Counted from the first letter of the stretch, positions 11,470 through 23,242 are shown. The stretch: DNA of 64,000 nucleotides from Tenrec ecaudatus (GCF_050624435.1 NC_134539.1:118961525-119025524); one strand, 5' to 3'. Made by a program: numbers and translations. Notes: generated by a model not told the origin, from the sequence alone.

Positions 11470-11670
11470 GAAAACCAAACCAAACTCACTGCTATTGAGT
11501 AGTTTCTGATTCATAGTGACCCCGTAGGACAGGGTAGACAGGACCTACCCTGTGAGTGTCTGAGACTGTGATTTTGAACAGGAGTAGAAAGCCTGGCCTT
11601 TCCCATGCAGAACAGCTGGTGGTTTCGAAATGCTGACCTTGTGGTTAACAGCCCAACTCACAGCCACTAC
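11470..11670 (-). mobile_element. AfroSINE, nearly complete
   Basis: CTCACTGCTATTGAGTAGTT tail, AGTAGAAAGCCTGGCCTTTC and GCTGACCTTGTGGTTAACAG. Confidence 0.8.
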
Positions 11671-11679
11671 AAAATCGAA

Positions 11680-13069
11680 ACAAAAAAACCCCAGAAAAAT
11701 CAAAGCAAAACAAAAAGCCCTCAACAATGACAGAATAAAACAGAAAACCTCAAAAAAAAGAAAGCAGAAAATATTAAAAATGGGAGCAATTGTACACTGG
11801 ATCAAAAGGGATATAAAATGATAAGTTGTCACATTTTAACCTCACTACAACCGTAGTGATGCACCCTACAGTGCGCTCTGTCTGAGAGCAAGGCCATCCC
11901 CATCCCTGGTTCGTAATCATGGAGGATTGACTCACGGGAGACTTAATCCACATGGGAACTCTGCAAATGGGATTTGGATTTTCACTGTCAACTATGTCCT
12001 TCTGTAAACTAGGTGCTGAGAATCTAGGCTCTCTAATACTGTCCCCTCTTCTGGATTTGGGTTTTAGTGATTACAATCCTTAGATCACAAGGCTGCTGTG
12101 CTTCCTCAGAGTGGGCTTAATTACACCTCACTCAGATGGTGCTTGCTTTAGATGAACCTTTAAAACCCCAGATGCTATTCGTTCTGATAGCTGGGCACCA
12201 TCTGCTTTCTTCAGCACACTTTGCTACAGCACCCCTATCTTCAGTGATCTCTTCATGAAGGTGAGTATTGAGCAGGGCCAAGTCATAAGAACTAATTATC
12301 CTTAGATTAGGGCTACGATTTAGGGCAAGCTTGAAATCCATTCATATATCTATGGTTGCTATATGTCCTTGTTCACTTTAAAGACATCGTTATTATTCTA
12401 TTGGAGAACATTGGGAAACAACCCCATGAGGCAGATGGTGGTTTTGATATTATCATTAATTTAGCTAATGGTATAGAACCTAAAACACTATTGAGAGAGG
12501 GAAATATACATGTATGGGACAATTTTTTTTAGAGTGAGATATGGATGATTGATTTGAACAAATTATCAACTAAATGGCTGGACACTATTTACACCAAGAG
12601 TGGGTTGGCGACATCATTTTGATATCATTCATTCTCAAAGGCAGAGCTATGCCTCCTGGACTAAAATATGTCATAAGGCAAAGCGAGTATGAAAACAGCA
12701 AATACATGGTAGTGTTGATTTGCTATCCTCAAAGCAAGAATTTTGAACCAAAATCCATGACTTCCACAGCCATAACCTGTGGATAGGAGTCATCTGCTTC
12801 TTCTCACACTGGGGCAGTTCAGCTGGCAGCTCTTCTCATCTTCTGCAGGTGTGTTTAAGGTTGAGGCCAGGTCAGTTAGTGGGAGTTCTAAGTCAGATCC
12901 TTCTAGTGTGGTCTATGATGGGTGTTATGCATCTCTCAAAAGGACAGAGTCTCATATCCCTGTTGTCTTTAATACATGACCTGAGTCCTGAAGGGCCAAA
13001 TAAAAACGAGGTAAAACATGCCCCAGGAGGAATATGATACCAGGTTTATTCTTCCCTGTCTATATATAT
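11680..13069. other. No gene seen
   Basis: A-rich AfroSINE tail (11675-11770), then unassigned sequence apart from the L1 piece at 12105-12325. Confidence 0.45.
12105..12325 (-). mobile_element. L1 3'-region fragment
   Basis: Antisense piece with AACCTTTAAAACCCCAGATG and GATAGCTGGGCACCATC, matching the same module as the larger L1 copies. Confidence 0.6.
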
Positions 13070-13228
13070 TTTTTTTATTAAAGATCATCTTTGGGGGCTC
13101 TTACAGCTCTTATAACAATCCATACATCAATTGTATTAAGCATATTTATATATATGTTGCCACCATTATTTTCTAAACATTTACAGTCTATTTGAGCCTT
13201 TGGTATCAGCTCCTCTTTTTCTCGCCCT
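13070..13228 (-). mobile_element. L1 3' terminus, antisense
   Basis: Poly(T), then GGGGGCTCTTACAGCTCTTATAACAATCC and ATCAATTGTATTAAGCA in shorter matching runs, the reverse of the L1 3' end; about 160 bp, 5'-truncated. Confidence 0.7.
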
Positions 13229-13639
13229 GTCTATGGATTTAATGTTGGTCATGTTTCCCAATGGCAGGCTGCCCTCTCTTGGTTCACCCACCAATGGAAG
13301 TGGAGTTGCCTTCTCCAAGACAGGCCTGCTCCCTGACACTCCACCCCACATCGCCCACCGCCCACATCTCTTGATTTAGATTTCCAGTAAGGTTCACTAG
13401 TAACTCTCGTAGGTGTGTCTCATGAGTTCGGGGCGACCGTGGAACAATACTGTGTGGCAGGAAGTGATGGATCTTCTCCTCCCCTCCACAGTGGGAAACA
13501 GGCCCAGCCGAGGGGAGGCCTCCTGCGGTGCAGTGGTTTGTAAGATGTGCAAAGAAGGGGGTGATAAGTGGTTCGTGAGCACTGGGCAGGCACGCTGCCA
13601 TGTTGCCTGGCAGCCGGGATGAGACAATGAGAGGATCTG

Positions 13640-13765
13640 AGGACAAAGCTGGGGCTGCGTACTTTGTAAAGATACAGACAGTCTTGGAATCCTAGGGAGC
13701 GGTTCTACCTTGTCCTACAGTCACTGTGAGTTGGAATCGACTCAATGGCAGTGGGTTTATTGAGT
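13640..13765 (+). mobile_element. AfroSINE tail
   Basis: Starts around 13640 and ends GTGAGTTGGAATCGACTCAA; a second, headless piece (AGGAGCCTTGGTGGAACAC) follows at 13792. Confidence 0.65.
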
Positions 13766-13881
13766 ATCCACTATGTACTAAAGAGACATTAAAGGAGCCT
13801 TGGTGGAACACTAGTGAAGCACTTGACTGCTCAACACATGTACAGATTGAACTGAGCAACAACCCTGCTGGAGAGAGGTGT

Positions 13882-14400
13882 TAGTCTGGGTACTTTAGAG
13901 AAACAAATCCACAGAAACTCATGTATAAGATAGAATTTTATATAAAGGGTAAGTGCACATCAAGAAAACATCCCAAGTCAGTGCTGCCCAAGCTCACAAG
14001 TCCAGCATTAACCCATTAACCCATATGTCCAACACTAATCCACAAAGTCCTCCTCCATCTCACAAAACAGAAGCAATAGTGTCGACTTCAGGAGGAAAGT
14101 CAAATCAGTGAATGTGTAAACATCTCAGCGCTGGCAGAGGTCTCTACACGGGTGCTCCAGCACCCAGGGCTGCATCAGGGTAGGTCCATATGGCTTCTCC
14201 TCAGGAATGTCTTGCAGGAAGTCAGCCTTGCCAGCTGAAGCAGGGAACTGCTAAGGCAGCTACACCCTGGTCTGATCATCACAAAGCAAGAGACCCGAGA
14301 ACTAGAAAGGCAAGGCTTACCAAGCCATTTCTCTCTCCGTCCCTCTATTAATCCCACATGTGTTTATTGGCCAGGTTGGTACAATAAACTAACTACCTCA
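13882..14400 (+). mobile_element. ERVL-like solo LTR
   Basis: Starts TGTTAGTCTGGGTACTTTAG, the MLT2-like end, and shares ACATCTCAGCGCTGGCAGAG with the copy at 6845. Solo LTR fossil without internal region. Confidence 0.5.
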
Positions 14401-14504
14401 GGAGACAAGACAGGGCAGTCTGCTCCGTTAAGAGTCAGGCTAGGAGACCCCATAGGGGGTCACATACTGAGGCTATGATTCAATGCACACAACTGTAACA
14501 AGAA

Positions 14505-14700
14505 TGGGGCTCTTGGTGACTCAGGGGTAACATTTTCACCGTCCATGCAGAGACCTGGGCTCAATTCCCCGTCTCTGCCCTGTGTGCTCGGCCACCACCT
14601 CAGTGGAGGCTTGTGTGTTGCTACGCAGCTGAACGGGTTTCTGCAGAGCTTCCAGCCTGAGCTGCATTAGGAACAAAGGCCTGGCGATCTACTTCTGAAT
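14505..14700 (+). mobile_element. tRNA-related SINE, other afrotherian type
   Basis: GGGGCTCTTGGTGACTCAGG head with GGGCTCAATTCCCCGTCTCT as B-box-like part; differs from the main AfroSINE body. Confidence 0.45.
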
Positions 14701-16886
14701 CTCAGTCACTGAACAAACCCTGTGGATCCCAGGGGTGTGAGCTCCAACTAACTGTGGGGCTGGCCTGCAACCGGGTCACTGTTCTGACCCATTGTGTGGG
14801 GGGTTGACATAGGGGGTCAACTTGACGGCCTCTAAGAGCAGGAGCAGCCACAAGGACGCCGCACACCTGCGAGGCGCTCCCGGGACACAGTGTTCTGCGT
14901 TGCATGGGTGATTTGACTGCGGAAATGCACTTTCAACGAATGTTTTCAGAAGACGTCTCAGCGCTGAGCTCCCCTGATGGTGGGCAAGGACACACCCAGC
15001 ACCCTCTCCCTCCCAGCTTGCCAGGAACCTGGGCTCAAGGTGAGCTTCCTGTCTCCAGTCCTGACCGGCCTTAGAACCTGTCCTCTGACTTGGACCAGGT
15101 GCTGACTAAGGACTTTGGGGTGTCCCCATTGCCCTGGCAGGGTGGTATGCTCTGATGCCATTCTGGCCTCGGTGTTGCAATTCAGAAATCCAGACCTCAC
15201 TGTGGGGCCCCCTCCCCTCTGCCACTGTTTACTCTGGCCACTGGCCCTAGAGCTTGCTGATCCTCTGTGCCTCATGCTGGTTGGTGAGCCTGTGGCCCAA
15301 GGCTGAGCTGGAGTGGGGACGGGTTCAGCAGATAGAGGAGTTTCAGTTGATTTGGTTGTAAGGCCTGAGCTTTGAGAGCAAAGAGGATAGGGAGAAAATA
15401 GGAGCAAGGAACTTGGACTCACCGGCCAGGGCTGGGACTAAAGCAGGCAGTGCTGCCCCCTGTGGAGTGGCAAGGGCAGGACAGCACCTGGGCAGAGCCC
15501 CTACCCTCACCCGCCTTGCAGCCTCTGCCAGGCCGCGTGGGGCGAGGTGGGTCACTGCACAGGTGAAGGCGCTTCGAGAGAAGCAATAGAAACCCAGACC
15601 TGCCAGCTAGGCAGGTTTGCACTGTCCTGTGCAAACCACAGGGGACAAATAACTGAAAACACTAAGTGGGCTTCTAAGCCTGGAGACGGCAGGGCCAGGG
15701 ATCCGGGCAACTCCAAGAACATTCGCGCAGGGGTTCCCAGGCCTCGTTCACTGGGGTGCTGCCAGGAACCCACTCCTCTGTGTCCCTAAGGCTCATATTT
15801 CTGGGAGGCAGAGTCTGATCGACCATTTGGGTCTGGGGCCACTTTGGGGTCCATTAGCTTAGGTTGGTGTGGGGAGGCGTCCTGATGTCGCAGTGGGTTA
15901 AGCTAATCCAAGGTCAGTGAGTGGAACCTGCCAGGTGCCCTTCTGCGGGAGAAACAGGAGGCGGTCTGCTTTTGTAAACATGTACAGCCTTGGACATGCC
16001 CCCGGGGGCAGATGGACTCTGTCCTGTAAGGTCACTGGGAATTGGGACCAACTGGACGACCGTGGGCGTGGGGTGTATTAGCAGTGCGGTCACTGGGGGC
16101 AGTCACAGCCGCTTTGCCAAAGGCCAAGCCACTCAACAGCCAGTTTCAGAAGGAGCATTCCACCACATTTCCTCTTTCCTCTTAATCACAGAGTTCTCAC
16201 AGGTGCCCTGCCTTGATGACAGCATTCCTGGGAATGTTGCTTGGTCTGAAGGGACTCCCAGCTGTTGAGCTAGAGACAGCTGGGTGGAGAGAGGCGCGAT
16301 GGAGCATGTGTGGCTGGCCTTGGTGTCAGGGAAGCCCTCAAGCTCCCCACCTTGGCTACTCTCAGGTCAGTGTGGAGAAGCCCTGAGAAACAGAGTGGAA
16401 AGTCTTCCACCCTAGCAGAGGCGGAGCAGGAAGTCAGGAACCTGGGGGTTTGAGTTTTGGCCTGGGGGGCAACGCTAGCTTGTCCAGCGCCTCTTTCCTG
16501 CCCTGCCAGGCGGAGTGTGGCAGCTGGGAGCACCAGCTCTCCCTTTGTTCTGTGCCCTCGCTGTACCCATGCCACCCCGAGGAAGACCTACTAGCAGGGT
16601 GTAGCAGACAGAGCCTCAGCAACAGACACACTAATGACCGACATCTGCATGCTGGCAGCCTCACTCCCAGACTGGCCTGCTAAGAAAACGCTGTGCCGCT
16701 TCTGGGTAATCCCTGGGGGCAAGCTCTGAGATTGACCCTAGTAGAGAGAAGGGGAACGGGAAGAGAAGTAGAACCGGAAAAGGGATACGGTGGGAAGGAA
16801 GTGTCAAGAGCTCTGTGGATAAAGACCCAGGGGCCAGAGAGAGGTCGGCTGTTTGCCTATTCAAAATGGCAGCAGACTGCTGAAAG
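14701..16886. other. GC-richer stretch, no gene recognised
   Basis: Apart from the SINE at 15875 I see no repeat and no homology. The 154-codon minus frame at 15422-14958 is low-complexity in composition and matches no family I know. Confidence 0.4.
15875..16075 (+). mobile_element. AfroSINE
   Basis: GGCGTCCTGATGTCGCAGTG head and GTCACTGGGAATTGGGACCA tail; diverged. Confidence 0.65.
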
Positions 16887-17080
16887 GGAGCCCTGGTGGA
16901 GGAGTGGTTATGTGAGGGGCTCTGATCCCCAAGGGTGGCCGTTCAAAGCCACCCGCAGCTCCGAGGGAGAAAGACGAGGCTTTCTACTCCAGTGAAGAGT
17001 CACCATCTTGGAATCACACAGGAGTAGCTCGACCCGATCCTAAAGGGTCGTGATGAGTCAGTATTGACAGGATGGGGGGG
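16887..17080 (+). mobile_element. AfroSINE near the CCL16 3' end
   Basis: GGGAGCCCTGGTGGAGGAGT head and GGGAGAAAGACGAGGCTTTC body. Confidence 0.8.
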
Positions 17081-17239
17081 AGTTTGGTCTTTGGTTTGCT
17101 GGGCTACTGTGGTGGGCGAGTGGAGAGCAGAAAGATGCCTAAGATGTCTTTGTGCACCTTTAAGAGTGTGTACCCTGCCCCTCGGCTCCCTGCTACCTTT
17201 GGCATTTCCTCCGGAGATTGAGAAAGTATTCAAAAATAG

Positions 17240-17245
17240 TTTATT
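17240..17245 (-). promoter_or_regulatory. CCL16 poly(A) signal
   Basis: AATAAA on the minus strand about 170 nt beyond the CCL16 stop codon; the first canonical hexamer I noticed there. Confidence 0.6.
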
Positions 17246-17416
17246 GGCTTTTTAAAAAGAAAAACCACAGATCTGTTTCTTTGAATGAACCACAAGGCGG
17301 CCCATGTTTTCGTAGGGCCACACATGTCTTCCCCTCTCCCAGGTTTCTGCTGAGGCCTGCTCTTAACGGAGAGCTGGGGAGCTAAGGCTGATGCTCCCCT
17401 GGCCTAGTGATGTCGG

Positions 17417-17528
17417 TCAGGCCAGGCTCCTGGGGGGCAGCATAGGTAGGTTGGAATTCTGGATGTACTCTTGGACCCATTTGTCACTGGGGTTGGCGCA
17501 GATCTCTCGGTTCTTTTTGGTGATGAAG
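17417..17528 (-). CDS. CCL16: CCL16 exon 3 (C-terminal helix)
   Basis: 112 nt after a CCTCCACAG acceptor. It encodes the last beta strand, the fourth cysteine, the helix WVQEYIQNS and the shortened CCL16 tail, ending at TGA 17419-17417. Confidence 0.94.
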
Positions 17529-20493
17529 CTGTGGAGGCAGAATTACACTACCATGGGCCACAAGAAGCCTGGGGTCCATTTGCCCCAAACTCTTGCTCCC
17601 GTCGGGTACACATCTTATATGGCTACAGCTCCCCTTGACCTTCGCGGTCTGGGTCCTCTCTGAAGGTCTTCCTCTCTGGCCTGTAGACCTTGCCACGACC
17701 CCTCCCCTCTTTCCCCACTCAGCCTCACCTCTTCAGGCTTGGGCTTCATTATGGACACCATTTAGTGTGTTAGGGGCTCTGCAGCTGTAAGTGACAAACT
17801 CGGGCTAAAACCCAGCCCCCGAGGTTCAAAGACTGTCACTCTGTCACTCCCCTGCCACATCTAGCACGAAGACCTCTGGGTTCTGAGCCACCCACTCCTC
17901 CCTCCAGGGCTCCCCTCCCCTCTTCACAGGCATGTGGGCAGGGATGTGCTTACATGATTGCTGGCATGGGACAGCTGAGGGCCTTTATGTATCCCACCAC
18001 CAGTCTCCTGGGCAACACTTTCTCAGTATGCTTCAGGCAGCAGGAGGGTGGGGGGTTGGCCGACTCAGGAATTCCTGAGGGAAACACAAAGGAAATGTAG
18101 CCAAGGAGGCAGAGAGGGAGCCCGTGTGTCCCCTTCCTCTGACAGCTCGGTCATGTCCGGAGGGACAGACTGTCGTTTGATGGGGTAAGCCTCGAGTTTC
18201 ATCAAGGACCAATGACTCGGTTATTCACATTCGCTGCGAGCCAGGAGGCCGTCGGCCCACACTTTTGCTTATCCATCCCTTCCGTTGGCAGGCATGCACA
18301 GAACTGTATTCCCAACACCCCACCCCCCACCCCCCCCACTCCAGGGAAATAGAAACCCAAGGGAGACCCAGTCCGTGTCCTTGAGGGGCTTCAGGTGATT
18401 GAAAGTCAAAAGAGAACGGGAGACAAGGTCTCAGCAGTAGCACTTGGTCCACAATGGCTATGGGATAGACTGAATGGAAACAGGATGAGGGGCCCCGAGA
18501 CCCCCCGCTGGGAAGCTTGAGGAAGAAACCTCCAGACAGGTGGTCCTGGAACTGGTGCTTGAAGGAGCCAGACGAGTTGCAGGGCTTGGAAGAAATATTC
18601 AAAGGCCTGGAGCTCGGGTCTGGAGCCCCGAGCAGCTGAGGCTGGCTAGAAGGGAAGAAGGCAGGGGTGGCAGGGGAGGGAGGGACACTGGGGAGAGGAC
18701 AGGGCCAGGTCATCCCACCTCCTGAGGTTTGGGTTTTCCTAGGGGAGTGAGAGAGGGCGGGGTCAGGAGGAGGGTGAGAAGGTGGGGCAGGAGGAAGCTG
18801 TGGGATCAGATGGAAGGATTCCAGTCACATGCACATGGCTCCATCTCCCTCCAGGTTTCCATGTCCTCATCTGACAAATGAGACAAAGATGCTCCGGCAC
18901 AGGAGCCTGGGGAGACTTGACTGAGAATATGCTGGTAACGTCGTTACCTCAAAGCCCAGGCTCAGCCCACGCGCTTTCTAGTAGGAACACATGGGAGAGG
19001 TGGCGCCTCCTCTTTTTTCTCTGGAAAGGCTCTGCTTCCCTTTCCCTGGGTTTTCACCCGGATGCGGATGGGATGCCGATGGGATGCCGGATGGGATGCG
19101 GGGCTGGGTTGTCTATAATGCTGTGCTGCCCTTGCGGTTCTTTGACTGCTGATTGGTGGGTGATACCGTGGACCCTTTGCCTCCAGCTGGGGGCACCCTT
19201 GAGACATCCCATGAGCACCATTGGCTGCTCCATGCTTTGGGTGGGCGGATTTTCTCTTACTTAAAATCGGGACCCAAGGCACTAGCCCAGTTGATCTTCC
19301 CAAAGGGCATTGGTTCTCCCCCCACCCTCCAAAGCACCTGTGCACACAGCCCCTCCCTAAGTCATGTTCACCGCCCTGGGTCTCAAAGCCAAGTGTACAA
19401 AGATCAGGGTCAGCCAGAGGGTATGTGAGCAGATCACATGATCTGCTCAGCCTTGGAACACGGGACCTTGCTTCCTGCATGTTTATTCAGGCAGAACGGG
19501 GCAGACTACATGCCAAGGGTAGTTTGAAGGGAGGAAAGAAGGCGAAGGGCAGCCTAAGATGGGCATGGAGCCCTGGTGGTGCAGTGGTTATGCATTGGGC
19601 TGTGAGCCGAATAGTTGGCAGTTTGAAACCACCAGCAACTCCTTGGGAGAAAGACTGGGCTTCTTATTCCCCTAAATAGTTTCAGTCTCAGAAAGCCACA
19701 GTGGGATTGTTGTGAGTCAGCACTGACTGGGTGGCAGGGGAGCCTTGAGAAGGCGGCTGTGGGAAGGGCTCAGCATCCTGGTCCTACAGGCTTTATAAAC
19801 GGTTGCAGAGGTAGGGGGTAGAGAGTAGACAATACAAAACCCACTGAGAACTCCCAGGCACCTCTCTTGCCCAAGTTCCAGAGTCGTTCAATCTCTTTCC
19901 TCTCCCCTGTAGACCAGTGTTTCCCAAAGTGGGCAATACTGCCCCTGATGGGCCTGGAAATGATCCACAAGGGCTGAAAAAGCAGATACCTACACTTTAT
20001 CCTGTTTTCATGAAACAGTTTTAATTACTGGAGTTGGGGGGGGGCGGCTTAAAGGGAGAGTGCTGAGTAATTTTTTTCTTAAAAAGGGGTGGTAAGTCTA
20101 GTCAGTGTGGGACCTTTGCTATAGATTATTTCACTCTAGGCTGTTGGATGGAGAAGGGGGCCATGGATCCCCCCAAAGGCCCTCTTGGCTGCCCCAGTGG
20201 GACTCCTTTTGGCTGCATGATTGTCCCAGCAACTCATGCCAGCCCCTGAGAAGAAAGGATGTCTAGCTTCCGACTCCCATTGCTGACTTAAACGTGAAGG
20301 GCTCCCTGCACCTGCTTCCCCGAACTCATTTTGCCCCCCTCTCCCGGAGCACTCACTGCTTCCCCATCCTCGGGCCTTGCCTTCCCCTTAGTCTCTCATG
20401 TGGATACATGGACTCACGTGGCTGGCTCTGAAAAGCAGAGATCATGGTGAACGTGAAGATGAGGAGGAGGAGGGCAGTCACGGAGACCTTCAT
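17417..20493 (-). CDS. CCL16: CCL16, C-C motif chemokine 16 (three exons)
   Basis: Secreted CC chemokine; in other mammals CCL16 (LEC/HCC-4) is made mainly in liver and attracts monocytes and lymphocytes through CCR1, CCR2, CCR5 and CCR8. The coding parts are exon 1 20493-20418, exon 2 18074-17954 and exon 3 17528-17417. Both introns have GT/AG ends, phase 1 and phase 2, as in other CC chemokines. The 102-residue product has a signal peptide ([15 protein letters not shown]), the CC pair in [16 protein letters not shown], the third cysteine in ALSC and the fourth in [16 protein letters not shown]. Identity rests on the CCL16-specific stretches [12 protein letters not shown] and [11 protein letters not shown], which match human CCL16 closely. 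Human CCL16 has 120 residues; this one stops right after PRSLA and lacks most of the basic C-terminal tail. A possible poly(A) signal lies at 17240-17245. The next gene upstream is CCL14, same strand. Confidence 0.95.
17954..18074 (-). CDS. CCL16: CCL16 exon 2 (CC motif)
   Basis: 121 nt between a TTCCCTCAG acceptor and a GTAAGC donor. It encodes the CC pair, the [11 protein letters not shown] strand and the third cysteine. Confidence 0.94.
19055..19105. repeat. GGGATGCCGAT minisatellite, CCL16 intron 1
   Basis: Four to five imperfect units of about 11 bp around GATGGGATGCCGATGGGATG. Confidence 0.7.
19564..19738 (+). mobile_element. AfroSINE in CCL16 intron 1
   Basis: Near-consensus head GGAGCCCTGGTGGTGCAGTG; tail GAGTCAGCACTGACTGGGTG. 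Confidence 0.85.
19914..20125. mobile_element. hAT-like MITE in CCL16 intron 1
   Basis: Begins CAGTGTTTCCCAAAGTGGGC, a typical hAT terminus, followed by a G-run block and GTGTGGGACCTTTGCT as a degraded opposite end. Family name not certain. Confidence 0.5.
20418..20493 (-). CDS. CCL16: CCL16 exon 1 (signal peptide)
   Basis: 76 nt from ATG to a GTGAGT donor; 25 codons plus one base. It encodes the signal peptide and the first mature residues SAFQSQP; the split codon completes as Arg. Confidence 0.93.
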
Positions 20494-20804
20494 CCTGCTA
20501 GTTGGGCCAGACCTTCAGGGATGTCTTCCTTGCCTCTGGTCTGTTCTCCAATTGCCCAGCTGTCTGAACCCTGACCCTTTGGGGGCTGATAAAGGGGGAG
20601 AAAGGACCGCCCTTGGAGAAGGCTGTCCTGAGTGTCCTGTGGTAGGTGTGGGGGTGGGGCTTGGCTCAGAGGTGAATTCATGGGTGTGAGTTAAGGAGAA
20701 TGGGTGCTGTGTGCCAGCCGCTTTGCATGCCCTGCTGGATGGAGCACTCACCATGGCCCCATGGAGGAGAGGCGGCGGCCACGGTATTGCTGACAAGGCA
20801 ATAA

Positions 20805-21010
20805 CTGTTGCTGCTGTTAGCTGCTGTTGCGTTGATTCCTGCCCGCTGCAGCCCCTATGTCGCAGAGCAGACCCGCTCTGCAGACTTCTCTTGGCTGGGC
20901 TTGTAGGGAAGCAGGTAGCAAGACCTTTTTTCTGTGGCACCACGGGCTGAGCTTGAACCATCAACCTTCAGGGCAGTGGTTGGTGCCACCATTCGTGTCA
21001 CCACCCCGGA
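20805..21010 (-). mobile_element. tRNA-related SINE
   Basis: GTTAGCTGCTGTTGCGTTGA and GAGCTTGAACCATCAACCTT; an RTE-tailed SINE variant just upstream of CCL16 exon 1. Confidence 0.5.
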
Positions 21011-21029
21011 CCCTTCCTGAGGTTTCCAG

Positions 21030-21222
21030 AAGTCGCTGCCGTGGAGTCAATTCTGACTCCTAGAGACCCTCTAGGGGAGGGTCGAACTGTCCCTGGGCGT
21101 TTTCAAGATGAACTCTTTATGGGAGTCGAACGCTTTGTCTTTCTTCCTCAGGGAAGCTCATGGTTTCAGACTGCTGACCTGGGTTAGCTGCCCACTGCAT
21201 GACCCACTCTGCCACCAGGGAC
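21030..21222 (-). mobile_element. AfroSINE
   Basis: GCCGTGGAGTCAATTCTGAC tail and GACCCACTCTGCCACCAGGG head; 50 bp from the ERVK-like LTR. Confidence 0.8.
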
Positions 21223-21274
21223 CCTTCCCGGGGCTTTAGAGGTGGCACAAATTGCCAAAGGCCATGTGAGTAGG

Positions 21275-21456
21275 TGTGGGGGAAGGCCAGCCCCCCACAA
21301 TTGTGGGCTCGACAGGTGCAATTGTATGGTTGAGATATATAAAAATTATAATAAAATCACAGAGAATAAGGAGAAATAGAAGAGAGATTGAAATAATGGA
21401 GTCAGACACATTTCATGGTAGCATGCTCACCTCAGCTCCCCTTGGTGGTACAGGGC

Positions 21457-21528
<72 letters not shown>

Positions 21529-21949
21529 TTGCTAACTAAGGCTTATATATCTTTCAGGGATATGCAAGCCCCCTAATTACAGGTAAAGACATACATCCCA
21601 GGAAGGGGTTGTGCTATAGGCAATCCAGTAATGGGAGGGGGATTATTTGGGGGTATACATGTAATAGGAAGGGGAGGGATTGGGGGTATACATGTGACAA
21701 GGTGGGCGGATCCTAGATTCAGAATGGAGGCTAACTTTGGATGTCACTGTGCAGGTTTGATCTGTTCTCTGGATCTCCATGGAAACCATTATCAGTAGGG
21801 TGTAAACCCCTCCTACAGTGGACCAGATGCCTTCAGGGAGAATATCTCTAAGCATCTGACCTCCCACTGTGTGCTGGCAAACAGTCTCTAATGTTGGGCA
21901 TATCTTTGGGGGAGACAAAGCTGGGGAAAAGTCTTATTATAATCCCACA
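21275..21949 (-). mobile_element. ERVK-like solo LTR upstream of CCL16
   Basis: 675-bp LTR fossil running minus from TGTGGGATTATAATAAG to GGCCTTCCCCCACA. Target duplication of 6 bp, AGTAGG/GGTAGG with one mismatch, fits class II (ERVK) elements. A TATATAAGC promoter box (21541-21549) and AATAAA (21525-21530) are in the normal U3/R order, and a GA microsatellite has expanded right after R. No internal region, so a solo LTR; good preservation suggests a fairly young insertion. Confidence 0.75.
21459..21523. repeat. (GA)n microsatellite in the LTR
   Basis: About 32 GA units directly beside the LTR poly(A) signal; probably grown from a short CT tract of the element. Confidence 0.95.
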
Positions 21950-22484
21950 GGTAGGTGTTCCTGAGACCCAGATTCATTTGAGCACATCATCTGGTGACAC
22001 CTGGTGACGTCCCTGCCACTGTCTCCATTGGGAGAGACACTTGAGAGGTCCCAATGTACTCAATGGGATTAGTCTTTGGGAGGCTTAGTGGGATTGGGGA
22101 GAGCATGAGCCTAGTGTCTCACATTCTTTATGTCACAGTGCTCTGAAGAGGCAAGGTGAATGTCCCTTAGGTCTCTGAGTGGTTTATTTGTTGAGTCTCT
22201 TTGGACATTGGACTCTTGACTAGTTTGAGTTTGGTGTGCTGTGCTGTTTTCTCCTAGCTGCCTGTACAGGTTATCCAGCCCTGACTGTAAGACCAACAGA
22301 GCTGGAGCCATCAAAGTGCTTGGGCAACTGCTTCTGGGTCTTACTAGCTCCAACTTCTGCTTCTCAGGATTTGGTTCCCAAATGAGTTGGTCCCCTGGGT
22401 CTTTTCTCTTCAGACTGCTTAGGACCCTATGCCAGCAAGCCTCTTGCCCACCAATACCCCAGAGGCTGAGGGTTGTTATGAACC

Positions 22485-22974
22485 CTGCCGTCGTTACCTA
22501 ATCTGGTGTTAATTTGAGACTATTAAGAGTGGAAGGGGTAGAGTTTAGCCTGCCAATCAGGTGGCAGCTTGCTGACCTCATTTGGAGGCGCTAAGGAGAT
22601 AAATAGCTTGCTGGAGGCGGGACACTCACTCACTCCCTGTGAGACATTCCTGTGGACAAGACACACGGAGCTACGCTAGAACCCTGGAGCTGAGGAGCCA
22701 TGTAGAGACTCACGCCAGTGTTGAGACGTTTCTACCACCACTAGATCCATAAGACTTTCCACCCACTGGCCTGTAATCTTCCTGCATTTGGCATCATTGT
22801 ATGTGCTTCGTGAGTCTGAACAGGAATTTATAGATTGGGATCAGGCTTATGGGCTTGATCTGGACTGGGCTGGGATGTCTTCTCAATATTCAGTTGCTCT
22901 TGTATATAAAGCTCTTTCTTATACACATAGGGGTGTCTATGAATTTGTTTTTCTGGTCAACCCAGACTAACACA
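22485..22974 (-). mobile_element. ERVL-like solo LTR
   Basis: Same family on the minus strand; ends with CAACCCAGACTAACA, the reverse of TGTTAGTCTGGGTTG. Solo fossil, moderately old. Confidence 0.5.
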
Positions 22975-22979
22975 AACCC

Positions 22980-23150
22980 TCTTAAGGAGTCCCAGTGGTT
23001 AGATATTGGGCTGCTAGCCACAAGGTTGATGATTCAAACCCACCAGCCCCTCCTTTGGAGAAAGATGAGGTTGTCGGCTCTGGTAAAGAGTTAGTCTCAG
23101 AAACCCTATATAGAGTTACTAGGGGTCCACCAGGTTTCATTTTGAGCCCC
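22980..23150 (+). mobile_element. AfroSINE
   Basis: AGGAGTCCCAGTGGTTAGAT head, GATTCAAACCCACCAGCCCC; abuts the end of the LTR at 22974. Confidence 0.75.
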
Positions 23151-23242
23151 ATTGATGGGTAAACAAATAAGAAACCCCATTATCTAGTCAGATTGCCCAT
23201 TAGTCCAGGTAAACTTTCTTTCTGGAAACTTGATTAATATCA

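Noticed and set aside
14958-15422. 154-codon minus frame
   Set aside because: No recognisable family, no splice or promoter context; plausible by chance in GC-rich DNA.
1-17400. Search for LYZL6 or other left-hand neighbours known in human
   Set aside because: No lysozyme-like exon (such as a DYGLFQIN motif) was seen; the region shows repeats and unassigned sequence only.
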